DNA of 64,000 bases from an uncultured Bacillota bacterium (GTDB lineage: Bacteria > Bacillota > Clostridia > Peptostreptococcales > Anaerovoracaceae), in NCBI GenBank assembly GCA_927441425.1, contig CAKMKG010000041.1, positions 1 to 64,000 of the forward strand. The letters run 5' to 3'. Below, one piece after another: positions 11,807 through 20,856 of the stretch (position 1 is the stretch's first letter; each line of letters begins with the position of its first letter). The position numbers were made by a program, and so were the translations under genes. The notes beneath the pieces are model-generated. The model was not told where the DNA came from. It was given only the letters and a program-made list of their open reading frames with translations, and made no database searches.

Positions 11807-12560
11807 TATTGGATCCTCTTCATCAAAGGCAGTCATTCTGGACAAAACCCGCCGGATCCTCGCGTCCGCTGTCGTTAACACGGGAACAGGAACCCAGGGA
11901 CCTGAAAAAGTGGTGGAAACGGCCCTTGCGTTAGCCGGACTTTTCCCGGAGGATATCCTGTACCGGGTGGCTACCGGCTACGGGAGGATGCTGTATGGAA
12001 AAGCCGACCGCCAGATTACAGAAATCAGCTGCCATGCCAGAGGCGCGGCTTATTTGGTTCCGGAAGCCGGGACGATCATCGACATTGGGGGACAGGATGC
12101 AAAAATCATCCGCGTTGACAGGGATGGTAGAGTTGAAAATTTTGTAATGAACGACAAGTGCGCAGCAGGAACGGGCAGATTCATTGAAGTAATGGCGAGG
12201 ATTTTGGATTGCCCCATCGATCAGCTCGCTGAACTGTCAACGCGGGCGACGGAGGAAATTGCCATCAGCAGTACTTGTACGGTTTTTGCAGAATCCGAGG
12301 TAATCTCTCAATTGGCCTCCGGTGCAAAACGTGAGAATGTCGCGAAAGGTGCCCACCATTCCATTGCGATGCGCGTTGCGGGCTTGGGAGGCAGGATCGG
12401 GATCAGGCCCATCGTCGTCATGACGGGAGGTGTCGCGCTGAATTTAGAGATCGTGAGGGCGTTGGAATCCGAGATCGGATATCGCATAGTCGTGGCCGAA
12501 AACCCTCAGGCGACAGGAGCTTTGGGTGCCGCCCTATACGCGGCAGAGTGTAATTTGTAA
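11790..12560 (+). CDS. 2-hydroxyacyl-CoA dehydratase activator ATPase (HgdC type)
   Basis: A 256-residue ASKHA-fold ATPase that injects a high-energy electron into the dehydratase at the cost of ATP. It opens with GIDIGSSSSKAVIL (phosphate-1 loop) and has DIGGQDAKII near residue 98. The two cluster cysteines are Cys124 in KCAAGTGRF and Cys163 in STCTVFAESE; each subunit of the homodimer gives both to one shared [4Fe-4S] cluster. The C-terminal adenosine motif VVMTGGVALN is also present. Its length matches HgdC/HadI. It overlaps the upstream subunit gene by 17 nt. A ferredoxin or flavodoxin would supply the electron; none is encoded in the adjacent genes. Confidence 0.95.
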   Translation: MYMGIDIGSSSSKAVILDKTRRILASAVVNTGTGTQGPEKVVETALALAGLFPEDILYRVATGYGRMLYGKADRQITEISCHARGAAYLVPEAGTIIDIGGQDAKIIRVDRDGRVENFVMNDKCAAGTGRFIEVMARILDCPIDQLAELSTRATEEIAISSTCTVFAESEVISQLASGAKRENVAKGAHHSIAMRVAGLGGRIGIRPIVVMTGGVALNLEIVRALESEIGYRIVVAENPQATGALGAALYAAECNL

Positions 12561-12605
12561 ATTTTTATTGTTCTTGAAGTGAGATAAACGGAAGAGGTGT
12601 AAAAG

Positions 12606-13463
12606 ATGAAAAAAGTAGCAGTGATTGGAGCGGGTACCATGGGTAATCAAATTGCAATGCAAACAGCAATCAGTGGCTATGAGACCCGCTGCTATTCCAG
12701 GAAAGAAGCAACTGTCCAGAAGGCCATGAAATTTTCCAAGGATTGGTTTACAAAGAACGTTGCGAAAGAGAAGATAACCCAGGAGGATTCCGATCTGATT
12801 CAATCTCGTCTCGGCTTCACAACGAATTTGAAAGAGGCGGTAGAGGGTGCAGACCTTGTGATTGAAGCCGTTGCCGATGTTCTTGCAACGAAAAGAGCCA
12901 CTTTGTCAGAAATCGACAAATATACGCCGGAGCATACAATCTATGCAAGCAACAGCTCCTACATAGTCAGCTCCTTATTTGCTGATTCTGTAAAACATCC
13001 TGAGAATGTTCTGAATGTACATTTCTTCAATCCGGTGCTTATCATGAAGCTTGTTGAAGTCGTTCAAGGTCCCCATGTCAGTGATGAAACGGTTGAACAG
13101 ATCTTTGAATTTGCAAAATCGATTAATAAAATACCGGTTCTGGTTCAAAAAGAAATTTACGGGTTTGTTGTAAACAGAATCTTCAGCGCCATTACAAAGG
13201 AAGCCTGCTATATGCTTGACCAAGGCGTTGCCTCCATTGAGGATATCGATATTGCGGTCAAAAATGGACTGGGGCATCCCATGGGACCATTTGAACTGCT
13301 GGATATGACGGGCATCGATCTTGAATATGATGTGCTCACGGAAAGATATAGAAGCACAGGAAGTCTTTCGGATAAACCAAGCCCGGCTATTGTCGAACGA
13401 TATGCGCGAGGAGAATATGGCAGAAAAACGAAAAAGGGTTTCTATGACTATTCGACAAAATAG
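12606..13463 (+). CDS. 3-hydroxyacyl-CoA dehydrogenase (3-hydroxybutyryl-CoA dehydrogenase-like)
   Basis: A 285-residue NAD(P)-dependent enzyme oxidising 3-hydroxyacyl-CoA to 3-oxoacyl-CoA, or the reverse. The Rossmann motif is VAVIGAGTMGNQIAMQ at residues 4-19. The catalytic HFFNP is near 140, and the C-terminal domain carries GFVVNRIF and GLGHPMGPFELLDMTGID. The length equals stand-alone Hbd/FadB2 enzymes, without the hydratase domain of the bifunctional forms. It has AGAGGTG upstream and follows the dehydratase activator by 45 nt. In this operon it should act between the enoyl-CoA hydratase and the thiolase. Confidence 0.93.
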   Translation: MKKVAVIGAGTMGNQIAMQTAISGYETRCYSRKEATVQKAMKFSKDWFTKNVAKEKITQEDSDLIQSRLGFTTNLKEAVEGADLVIEAVADVLATKRATLSEIDKYTPEHTIYASNSSYIVSSLFADSVKHPENVLNVHFFNPVLIMKLVEVVQGPHVSDETVEQIFEFAKSINKIPVLVQKEIYGFVVNRIFSAITKEACYMLDQGVASIEDIDIAVKNGLGHPMGPFELLDMTGIDLEYDVLTERYRSTGSLSDKPSPAIVERYARGEYGRKTKKGFYDYSTK

Positions 13464-13478
13464 AGAATGAGGTGCAGG

Positions 13479-14246
13479 ATGGAAGAGCTGGTTTTATTTG
13501 AAAAAATAGAAAACATTCAAATATTGAAAATCAACAGACCTAAGCGATTGAATGCTTTAAACAGAGAAACTGTGGATCTGATCGATGAGAGAATCGAAGA
13601 GATAAAAAAGGATAAAGAGATCCGGGCCCTGATCATAACAGGAGATCACCATTTTGCAGCAGGAGCAGACATATCGGACATGATAGAGAAGACTCCGGAA
13701 GAAGCCAAAGCATTCTTGTTTACCAATACTTTTTCAAAGCTGGAACATATAGAGCTACCGACCATTGCGGCAATCTGCGGATACGCCCTCGGCGGGGGAC
13801 TCGAGCTTGCTTTGGCTTGCGATTTAAGAATTGCTTCAGAGGACGCGCAACTGGGGCTGCCGGAAATAAATCTCGGAATTATGCCAGGAGCAGGAGGAAC
13901 GGTTCGCTTACCCAGACTGATTGGCGAAGCGAAAGCGAAGGAACTGATTTATCTTGGCGGCAGGCTTACTGCCTCTGAGGCGTATCAATACGGTATCGTA
14001 AACAGGGTAGTTAAAAAAGAAGAACTCATGGCAGAGGCTTTCAAGATGGCAAAAAAACTTGCTGAAAAAGCGCCTCTTGCGCTGCGTGCGGCAAAGGAAG
14101 CGATCCTTTACGGCGGTGACAGAACGAAAACGGAAGCATTGAGCAGAGAATCCGAAATCTGGTCAGGGCTGTTTGCAAGCCAGGACCAAAAGGAAGGAAT
14201 GAGGGCTTTCCTGGAAAAAAGAACACCACAGTATCAGAGTAAATAG
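13479..14246 (+). CDS. Enoyl-CoA hydratase/isomerase (crotonase family)
   Basis: A 255-residue crotonase-fold protein predicted to hydrate 2-enoyl-CoA to 3-hydroxyacyl-CoA. The oxyanion-hole segments are HFAAGADISDM near residue 62 and ICGYALGGGLELALACD near 98. The catalytic glutamates are expected in GGGLELALACDLRIA and in LPEINLGIMPGAGGT near 130, which is the classic hydratase pattern. I place the start at ATG 13479, behind GAGGTG, not at the in-frame ATG 13467. With the 2-hydroxyacyl-CoA dehydratase upstream, it would take that enzyme's enoyl-CoA product and re-add water at C3. Confidence 0.9.
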   Translation: MEELVLFEKIENIQILKINRPKRLNALNRETVDLIDERIEEIKKDKEIRALIITGDHHFAAGADISDMIEKTPEEAKAFLFTNTFSKLEHIELPTIAAICGYALGGGLELALACDLRIASEDAQLGLPEINLGIMPGAGGTVRLPRLIGEAKAKELIYLGGRLTASEAYQYGIVNRVVKKEELMAEAFKMAKKLAEKAPLALRAAKEAILYGGDRTKTEALSRESEIWSGLFASQDQKEGMRAFLEKRTPQYQSK

Positions 14247-14256
14247 GAGGTAAAAG

Positions 14257-15435
14257 ATGAGGAACGTTGTAATTGTAGCAGGCTGTAGAACGCCGATCGG
14301 GAGTTTTGGCGGGGCATATAAAAGCCTCAATGCACTGGATCTGAGTATACCGGTCATGAAGGCACTGATCGAGAGAGGTAATTTTGATCCCGCACTGATT
14401 GATGATGTCATATGGGGATGCAATTATCAGAAAACATATAAGGAGAATAATCTGGCTCGCGTGGCCGCAGTAAAAGCAGGGCTTCCACAGAGTGTTCCGG
14501 GTATCACGATTCATAGAAACTGCACTTCGTCCATGTCATCGATCCAGTTGGGATTTTACCAGATCCGTGCAGGAGAGGCCGATGTGATTATGGCCGGCGG
14601 CACCGAATCCATGAGCAATGCCCCCCATATCCTTCAGGAATTCAGATGGGGCAAGAAATTCGGACATAGTGAAGTGAGAGATTCTATGTGGGATTCTCTT
14701 ACCAATCTGGGGATCGGCCCTCCAATGGGTGTAACCGCAGAAAATGTTGCTGCAAAATACGGTGTTACGAGAGAAGAGCAGGATGAATTGGCGCTGTCCA
14801 GCCAGCAAAGAGCGGTGAAAGCCATAGAAGAAGGGCGGTTTAAAGATGAAATCATTCCTATAGAGATTGCAGGCAAGAAGGGCAATACCATCATTGATAC
14901 AGATGAATACCCCAAAAAGGATGCTACGTTAGAGGGCCTTGCAAAGCTAAAGGCAACCTTTATCGATAACGGTACGGTAACGCCGGGAAATGCATCGGGA
15001 ATGAACGATGCGGCCGCCGGGGTGATCCTGATGGAGGAGGAAAAGGCAAAGGCGCTGGGAGTGCCGATCCTGGCAAGAGTCCTTGCCGTGGCAACCACAG
15101 GCGTCGAAGCCGAAATCATGGGGATCGGACCGGTCAGCGCATCACACAAAGCCTTGGAAAAGGCAGGCCTGACCTTAGAAGATATGGAATTGATCGAAAT
15201 AAACGAAGCTTTTGCAGCTCAGTATCTTGCCTGTGAGAAGGCTCTCGGACTGAATCGGGAGATTACCAATGTGAACGGAAGCGGTATTTCCTTGGGTCAT
15301 CCCGTTGGGGCAACCGGCTGTAGAATCGTCATCTCTCTGATTTTTGAAATGAAAAAGAGAAATAACAAGTATGGATTGGCATCGTTGTGTGCAGGCGGGG
15401 GGATGGGAACCGCAGTCATAGTAGAAGTGCTTTAA
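14257..15435 (+). CDS. Acetyl-CoA acetyltransferase / thiolase
   Basis: A 392-residue thiolase that cleaves 3-oxoacyl-CoA with CoA, or condenses acetyl-CoA in reverse. The nucleophilic Cys is at about 89 in IHRNCTSSMSS. The catalytic His is in GHPVGATG near 350, and the second Cys near 378 in CAGGGMGTA. The length is typical. The start is preceded by TAGGAGGTAAAAG and lies 10 nt after the hydratase stop. It is the last step of the C2-to-C3 route inferred for the operon, giving acetyl-CoA plus a shortened acyl-CoA. Chain-length preference is not readable. Confidence 0.94.
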   Translation: MRNVVIVAGCRTPIGSFGGAYKSLNALDLSIPVMKALIERGNFDPALIDDVIWGCNYQKTYKENNLARVAAVKAGLPQSVPGITIHRNCTSSMSSIQLGFYQIRAGEADVIMAGGTESMSNAPHILQEFRWGKKFGHSEVRDSMWDSLTNLGIGPPMGVTAENVAAKYGVTREEQDELALSSQQRAVKAIEEGRFKDEIIPIEIAGKKGNTIIDTDEYPKKDATLEGLAKLKATFIDNGTVTPGNASGMNDAAAGVILMEEEKAKALGVPILARVLAVATTGVEAEIMGIGPVSASHKALEKAGLTLEDMELIEINEAFAAQYLACEKALGLNREITNVNGSGISLGHPVGATGCRIVISLIFEMKKRNNKYGLASLCAGGGMGTAVIVEVL

Positions 15436-15454
15436 TTTGAGAGGAGGACAGTAT

Positions 15455-16813
15455 ATGCAAAAGGTAAGTGAGCTGTCGGCAGAATATGCAAAAAAATTAG
15501 TTTCTGCTGACCAGGCGGTACAGGTAATTCAATCGGGAGACAGAGTTCATTATGGACTTTTCAACGGCTTGGTGGTAGATCTGGATCGCGCGTTAGCGAA
15601 AAGAACCCAGGAACTCGAAGATGTCCTGATCATGACGACGATCTGGGCTTATCCCGATCCGCCTCAGATTCTGGTTGAGGATCCGGAAGCAAAGCATTTT
15701 AAGTACCTGAGTACCCACTTCAGCGGCTTTGACAGAAAAATGAATAAGCAGGGCTGCTGCTGGTATGTGCCCGTGACCTTCAGAGAAAATCCCAAGTATT
15801 GGAGCGACAATGTGGGTGATATTCATGTTGCCATGTTCCAGGTAGCACCTATGGATCAGTACGGCAATTTCAACTTCGGACCGCAGGTAGCCGAATACCA
15901 GGGAATTCTGAAGAAAGCGAAGGTTGTCATCGTAGAGGTAAATGAGAATCAGCCGATTGCTCACGGCAGCGAAAACATAATCAATCTATCACAGATCGAT
16001 TATGTGGTGCATGGATCAAATCCACAAATGCCGATTATCAAGGCAAAGGAACCATCAGAAATCGATAAGAAGATCGGCAGACATATCGTTGAAAGAATCA
16101 AAAGCGGAAGCACGCTCCAGCTTGGTGTAGGCGGTCTTCCAAATTATGTGGGTGCAATGATTGCTGAGTCGGATATCAACGACTTGAGTGTCCACTCAGA
16201 GATGTTTGTAGATGCTTATCTAAAGTTATACAAGGAAGGGAAGATCACCGGAAACAAGAACATAAACAAAGGGAAAATGGTTTATACCTTCAGTCAGGGA
16301 ACCAAAGAGCTTTATGATTTCATTCATGACAATCCGATTTTGCATGTGGCTCCTGTCGATTATGTCAATGCGTTGGAGGTGATTGCCGCTAACGACCAGG
16401 TGGTGTCCATCAACAGCTGTCTTCAGGTGGATTTATTCGGGCAGGTCAACTCTGAATCCGCCGGCCTGCAGCATATCGGCGGCACGGGAGGCCAGCTTGA
16501 TTTCGTAATGGGTGCATTTAAATCAAAGGGAGGCCAGAGCTTCCTCTGTACACCGTCGGTGCGAACCAGAAAAGACGGAAGCCTCGAATCCCTCATCCGG
16601 CCTACATTGCCGGAGGGCTCCATAGTTACCGTACCAAGAACGGCGACCCATCACGTGGTGACGGAATATGGAATCGTGAACCTAAAAGGAAAATCAACCT
16701 GGGAACGCAGTGAACTGCTGATCTCCATTGCGCATCCTGACTTCAGAGACGAACTGATCAAATCAGCAGAACGCATGGGAATCTGGAAGAATACCAGCAA
16801 AATAAGCGATTAA
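15455..16813 (+). CDS. Acetyl-CoA hydrolase/transferase family CoA-transferase
   Basis: A 452-residue family I CoA-transferase of the 4-hydroxybutyrate/butyrate:acetyl-CoA type. The catalytic glutamate is Glu249 in VHSEMFVD; the glycine-rich GVGGLPNYV and HIGGTGGQLDF segments of the family are present. It would transfer CoA from acetyl-CoA or another donor to a carboxylic acid made in the pathway, for example a 2-hydroxy or 4-hydroxy acid. ATG 15455 has GAGAGGAGG upstream; the in-frame ATG at 15437 is less likely. Several known 2-hydroxyacyl-CoA dehydratases are paired with a CoA-transferase from another family, so pairing with this family is of note. Confidence 0.9.
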   Translation: MQKVSELSAEYAKKLVSADQAVQVIQSGDRVHYGLFNGLVVDLDRALAKRTQELEDVLIMTTIWAYPDPPQILVEDPEAKHFKYLSTHFSGFDRKMNKQGCCWYVPVTFRENPKYWSDNVGDIHVAMFQVAPMDQYGNFNFGPQVAEYQGILKKAKVVIVEVNENQPIAHGSENIINLSQIDYVVHGSNPQMPIIKAKEPSEIDKKIGRHIVERIKSGSTLQLGVGGLPNYVGAMIAESDINDLSVHSEMFVDAYLKLYKEGKITGNKNINKGKMVYTFSQGTKELYDFIHDNPILHVAPVDYVNALEVIAANDQVVSINSCLQVDLFGQVNSESAGLQHIGGTGGQLDFVMGAFKSKGGQSFLCTPSVRTRKDGSLESLIRPTLPEGSIVTVPRTATHHVVTEYGIVNLKGKSTWERSELLISIAHPDFRDELIKSAERMGIWKNTSKISD

Positions 16814-16850
16814 CAAGTATCACAAAGAGCATAAAAGGAGGAAGACTAGC

Positions 16851-18128
16851 ATGACAATGAAGTTTGAAGAGTATAAGGAGTATCTCAGTCCGGCTTTGGC
16901 AAAAGCCACGAATCTCGTTGCAGAAAGTGCAAAGGGCTGTTACGTCAAGGATAATACTGGAAAGGAATATCTTGACTTTGTACAGGGTATTGCCGTCAAT
17001 GCATTGGGACATTGCCATCCGAAGGTAGTAAAAGCAATCTGTGATCAAACGGAAAAAATAATGTGCGCGTCCTTTAATCTGGTGAACTATCCAACCACAT
17101 TGAAGCTGGCGGAAGAGCTGTCAAAGGTCACCCCCGGCGATCTTAATGTCACCTTCTTCAGCAACGGCGGAGCGGAAGCCATTGACGGCGCCATCAAATT
17201 AGCCCGCAATACCACCCATCGCCCTGGAATCATAGCATTCAGAGGTTCCTTCCACGGCAGAACATTGGGTGCCGCAAGTGTTACGGGATCTAATTCAAAA
17301 TACAGAAAGAACTATGAACCGTTAGTACCTTCGGTCTACTTTACGCCGTACCCGACCTGCTACAGATGTCCCTATAATACCACAGAGGACAAATGTTCCA
17401 TGGATTGCCTGCAGGAGCTTCAAAGGACCTTTGATTATCTCATCGATCCTTCCAATGTAGCTGCAATTCTGATGGAACCGGTTATGGGAGAAGGCGGATA
17501 TGTTGTTCCGCCGAAAAAATTCGTTAAGGAGATTCGTGAATTGTGTACAAAGCACGGAATCCTGCTTATCTTTGATGAGATTCAGTCAGGCTTCGGCAGA
17601 ACAGGCAAAATGTTTGCCAGTGAGCATTTCGACGTGGTCCCGGATATCATGACTCTGGGAAAGGCAATTGCAGGTGGTCTTCCTATGTCTGCTATCGTAA
17701 GTACAAAAGAAATCATGGATGAGTGGAAGCCTGGACAGCATGGAACGACCTTCGGCGGGCATCCGGTTTGTGCAGCGGCAGGCCTTGCGGTACTGGAAAC
17801 CCTTCAAGAAGAAAACGTGCTTGAAAACTGCAGGGTTCAGGGGGAGTATCTGAAGGAAAGACTGCTGGAAATGCAGAAAAAGTATCCATCTCTGGGAGAT
17901 ATCCGGGGGCTTGGCCTCATGGTAGCGGTTGAGTTTATCAATCCGGACAAATCACCTAGTGCGGATAAGCTCAACAAGGTTAAGGAATACTGCCTGCAGA
18001 ATGGCCTGCTTACACTGAGCTGCGGCGTCTACGGCAACGGATTCCGATTTGCAACCCCATTAAATATCGGCAGGGAAGACCTGGATAAAGGCTTGAACAT
18101 TTTTGAAGCTGCTCTAAAAGAGCTGTAG
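16851..18128 (+). CDS. Class III aminotransferase (4-aminobutyrate aminotransferase-like)
   Basis: A 425-residue PLP enzyme of the omega-aminotransferase group (GABA, acetylornithine, beta-alanine types). The PLP lysine is Lys271 in [11 protein letters not shown]; the cofactor aspartate is in [15 protein letters not shown] near 243. [10 protein letters not shown] near 138 is also diagnostic. A cysteine-rich insertion, [18 protein letters not shown] (about residues 169-186), is present in some clostridial members and could bind metal. Located between a CoA-transferase and an Fe-alcohol dehydrogenase, it could convert an omega-amino acid to a semialdehyde that the next enzyme reduces. The actual amine donor is unknown. 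Confidence 0.9.
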   Translation: MTMKFEEYKEYLSPALAKATNLVAESAKGCYVKDNTGKEYLDFVQGIAVNALGHCHPKVVKAICDQTEKIMCASFNLVNYPTTLKLAEELSKVTPGDLNVTFFSNGGAEAIDGAIKLARNTTHRPGIIAFRGSFHGRTLGAASVTGSNSKYRKNYEPLVPSVYFTPYPTCYRCPYNTTEDKCSMDCLQELQRTFDYLIDPSNVAAILMEPVMGEGGYVVPPKKFVKEIRELCTKHGILLIFDEIQSGFGRTGKMFASEHFDVVPDIMTLGKAIAGGLPMSAIVSTKEIMDEWKPGQHGTTFGGHPVCAAAGLAVLETLQEENVLENCRVQGEYLKERLLEMQKKYPSLGDIRGLGLMVAVEFINPDKSPSADKLNKVKEYCLQNGLLTLSCGVYGNGFRFATPLNIGREDLDKGLNIFEAALKEL

Positions 18129-18140
18129 GAGGGAAATGGT

Positions 18141-19301
18141 ATGAAGGATTTTATATTCAGAATGCCCGCTAAAATCAGATTCGGCGTCGGAATCAGCAGT
18201 AATATCGCAGATATCTGCAGTGAATTCGGTGCAAGAAAAGCATTTATCGTAACGGATTCCATGATCATAAAGACAAACATTTTGGATCCGATTAAAGAGA
18301 GTTTCGAAAAGGCAGGGATGCCTTATGAAATCTACTCGGATATCGTACCGGATCCAGCCATCGAAACGGTGGATGCCATAGCAGAGGTTTTAAGAAATAG
18401 CGGGGCGGACATCGTAGTGGCAGTAGGAGGGGGAAGCCCCATCGATGCGGCAAAATCTATCTGTATGTTGCAGACCAACGAAGGCTCCATCCGTGAGTAT
18501 TTATTTGGCGGAAGCAGGACGGTCACCAATCCCAGCATGACGCTTCTATGTGTCCCTACTACAGCGGGAAGCGGCAGTGAAATGACGGCGGCAGCCGTTA
18601 TAACGGATAACCAGAATCGGATCAAATTATCGGTCACCCATGATTATCTGGTACCGAAAATAGCATTGATCGACCCCTTGCTGCATGTTGGAATGCCTGC
18701 CTTTATTACGGCCACCACCGGAATCGATGCGCTGACCCATGCCGTTGAGGCATATGTATCTTTGAATGCAAGTCCTGTCAGCGATGCAATGGCTCTTCAA
18801 GCCATGAGAATCATCGGTAAAAATCTGAGAACTGCCGTAGCAAACGGCAGTGATTTGGAGGCCAGAAGTAATATGGCAATTGCCAGTTCCATGGCAGCAA
18901 CTGCGTTTTTCAACGGTGGGTTGGGAGTCGTACACGGTATCGCGCAGTCTATGGGCGGGGTTGCCCATGTTGCCCACGGCGTTGCAAACAGCTTGATCCT
19001 TCCTTATGCCATGGAAAGAAATGTGGTAGGAAATCTTGAAAAATTTAAAGAGATCGCCGTTGCACTCGGAGAAAACGTGGATGGGCTATCTCTTCGCGAA
19101 GCCGCCGATAAAGCGCCGTCCGCAGTATTCAAGCTGGCAAGAGACTCGAGGATCCCACTAAAATTAAAGGAAGTAGGCGTCACCAGAGATCATTTCCCGG
19201 ACATTCTGAAAGGAACCATGGCATACCGGCTGCTCGCGGTCAATCCATGCAAACTGCAGGAAAAAGACGTCATGGAAATTCTTGAGAAAGCCTTTGAATA
19301 A
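18141..19301 (+). CDS. Iron-containing alcohol dehydrogenase (hydroxy-acid dehydrogenase type)
   Basis: A 386-residue group III metal-dependent alcohol dehydrogenase. The NAD-binding GGGSPIDAAK lies near residue 95, and the metal ligands are expected in TGIDALTHAVEAY near 195 and in the His-rich GVVHGIAQSMGGVAHVAHGVAN near 260-281. It has AGGAGG upstream and follows the aminotransferase by 12 nt. Aminotransferase, Fe-dehydrogenase and CoA-transferase is the gene set of 4-aminobutyrate to 4-hydroxybutyryl-CoA fermentation, so 4-hydroxybutyrate dehydrogenase is one candidate activity. No 4-hydroxybutyryl-CoA dehydratase (AbfD) is present in the window, so the assignment stays open. Confidence 0.9.
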   Translation: MKDFIFRMPAKIRFGVGISSNIADICSEFGARKAFIVTDSMIIKTNILDPIKESFEKAGMPYEIYSDIVPDPAIETVDAIAEVLRNSGADIVVAVGGGSPIDAAKSICMLQTNEGSIREYLFGGSRTVTNPSMTLLCVPTTAGSGSEMTAAAVITDNQNRIKLSVTHDYLVPKIALIDPLLHVGMPAFITATTGIDALTHAVEAYVSLNASPVSDAMALQAMRIIGKNLRTAVANGSDLEARSNMAIASSMAATAFFNGGLGVVHGIAQSMGGVAHVAHGVANSLILPYAMERNVVGNLEKFKEIAVALGENVDGLSLREAADKAPSAVFKLARDSRIPLKLKEVGVTRDHFPDILKGTMAYRLLAVNPCKLQEKDVMEILEKAFE

Positions 19302-19337
19302 CAGAGTAGAATATAAAATTTTAAGCGGAGGTGTGGA

Positions 19338-20339
19338 ATGAGTAAAGTAGTCTATTACAATGTTGACGACACAGTGGATTTTGAGAATCAGAAGCTGAAA
19401 GAATGGGGAATAAGCGATATCGAATTAGTAGAGTTTAAAAATGGCGAAGACAGAGATAATCCGGAAGCATTTCTGGAAGCCGCAAAAGATGCCGACGGTG
19501 TTGTCGTAGAGTTCTTTCAGATCACAGCTGATGTTCTGTCGAAAATGAAAAAGACAAAGATTATCGCATTGCAGGCGATTGGATACAGCAATGTTGATAT
19601 GGCCGCCGCATCGGAAAACGGGATCTGCGTTACAAACAGCCCCGGATTCTGCACGGAAGAGGTAGCCCTTCATTCAGTAGGAATGATGATCGACTGCGTA
19701 AGGAAAATCACCTATTTAGACAGAAGCGTACGGGCAGGCAGCTGGGATCCTTTATTGGGCGGGAAGACCTTCCGAATGTCGCAAAAGACCGTTGGACTCG
19801 TATTCTTCGGCAGTATTCCGAAGTATATGATTCCAATCCTTAAGGCAATGGAGATGAAGATCATCTGCTACGCACCGACCAAAACAAAAGAATTCCTGGC
19901 AGAGTATGGTGTTGAAAAAGCGGAGACGATGGAACAGCTTCTCTTAGAATCTGATTTTGTATCGATGCATACGCCGCTGATACCGGGAGTAACGGAGCGC
20001 ATGATGGGAGAGGAACAATTTAAACTGATGAAGGAGTCTGCCTATTTTATTAACACGGCCAGGGGTAAGGTCGTGGATGAGCCGGCTTTAGTGAAGGCAT
20101 TAAAAGAAGGTTGGATTAAAGGTGCTGCCGTAGATGTTATTGAAGACGAGGCAAATGAAAAAAGTGACTTGTTTGAGATCGAGAACTGCATCGTAACGCC
20201 CCATGCTGCATTTGTATCGGAAGATTCCTTTGCTCAAGCAAGAATCATTGCATTAAAACAGCTTGTGGAGAGGCTTCATGACAGGAAAGTGCCGACAAAC
20301 CTTGTGAACAAGGATCTTGCAAATAAGATCGTATTCTAA
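19338..20339 (+). CDS. D-isomer-specific 2-hydroxyacid dehydrogenase family protein
   Basis: A 333-residue member of the D-2-hydroxyacid dehydrogenase/phosphoglycerate dehydrogenase family, expected to reduce a 2-oxo acid to the (R)-2-hydroxy acid. The Arg/Glu/His triad can be followed in FINTARGKVVDEPAL near 234 and TPHAAF near 284. The dinucleotide loop is odd: TVGLVFFGSIPKYM near residue 152 lacks the family's GxGxxG, so cofactor binding may be changed or the protein may be non-catalytic. (R)-2-hydroxy acids feed 2-hydroxyacyl-CoA dehydratases, which fits the head of this operon. The start has AGCGGAGGTG upstream. Confidence 0.88.
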   Translation: MSKVVYYNVDDTVDFENQKLKEWGISDIELVEFKNGEDRDNPEAFLEAAKDADGVVVEFFQITADVLSKMKKTKIIALQAIGYSNVDMAAASENGICVTNSPGFCTEEVALHSVGMMIDCVRKITYLDRSVRAGSWDPLLGGKTFRMSQKTVGLVFFGSIPKYMIPILKAMEMKIICYAPTKTKEFLAEYGVEKAETMEQLLLESDFVSMHTPLIPGVTERMMGEEQFKLMKESAYFINTARGKVVDEPALVKALKEGWIKGAAVDVIEDEANEKSDLFEIENCIVTPHAAFVSEDSFAQARIIALKQLVERLHDRKVPTNLVNKDLANKIVF

Positions 20340-20403
20340 TTAGTAATTCACTTGTCCGATGGTCAATCGGCTGCGGAGTCTTAGTTAATTAAAGGAGGAT
20401 ATT

Positions 20404-20790
20404 ATGGAACAGACAGCTATATTCAATAAAGAAACCCTTGGGGAAGTTCATGGCCCTTATGTACAGGGAACAAAATATCGCGATCTTTTCTTTACAACCC
20501 AGATCGCAACCCTCCCAAACGGAGATATTATCAGCAAGGATCCGTATGAACAGGCGCTCCAGACGCTGAAGAACGCTGAATTGGCATTAAAAGAAGTCGG
20601 GGGAACTTTGGCAGACGTGATTACCTGCAGAATCTATCTTACCGATATGAACGACTATGCTGATGTGAACAAGGCCTATAGAGAGCTGATGCCTTCCGAT
20701 CCATTCCCGACACGTGCCTGTGTCCAGGTTGCTGGGATGATCCCTGAAGTAAAGGTTGAGATGGAATTCATCTGCAGTGTCAAGGAATAG
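20404..20790 (+). CDS. RidA family (enamine/imine deaminase)
   Basis: A 128-residue YjgF/YER057c/UK114 protein that hydrolyses reactive 2-imino acids to 2-oxo acids, releasing ammonia. The family arginine sits in FPTRACVQV near residue 102, and the C-terminal PEVKVEMEFI strand with its glutamate is present. The length is typical. AAAGGAGGATATT precedes the ATG. RidA genes commonly accompany FAD- or PLP-dependent amino acid enzymes that release imines. Here it is directly upstream of the flavin amine-dehydrogenase genes, so removal of their imine product is its likely task. Confidence 0.92.
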   Translation: MEQTAIFNKETLGEVHGPYVQGTKYRDLFFTTQIATLPNGDIISKDPYEQALQTLKNAELALKEVGGTLADVITCRIYLTDMNDYADVNKAYRELMPSDPFPTRACVQVAGMIPEVKVEMEFICSVKE

Positions 20791-20856
20791 CGAACAAACC
20801 TTCATACTCTGCTCGAAGAACCCTGAAAAGATAAGCATGAAAGGAGATCTAGGATC

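Noticed and set aside
14041..14514. Minus-strand frame of 157 codons over the hydratase/thiolase junction
   Set aside because: Shadow of two well-supported plus-strand genes.
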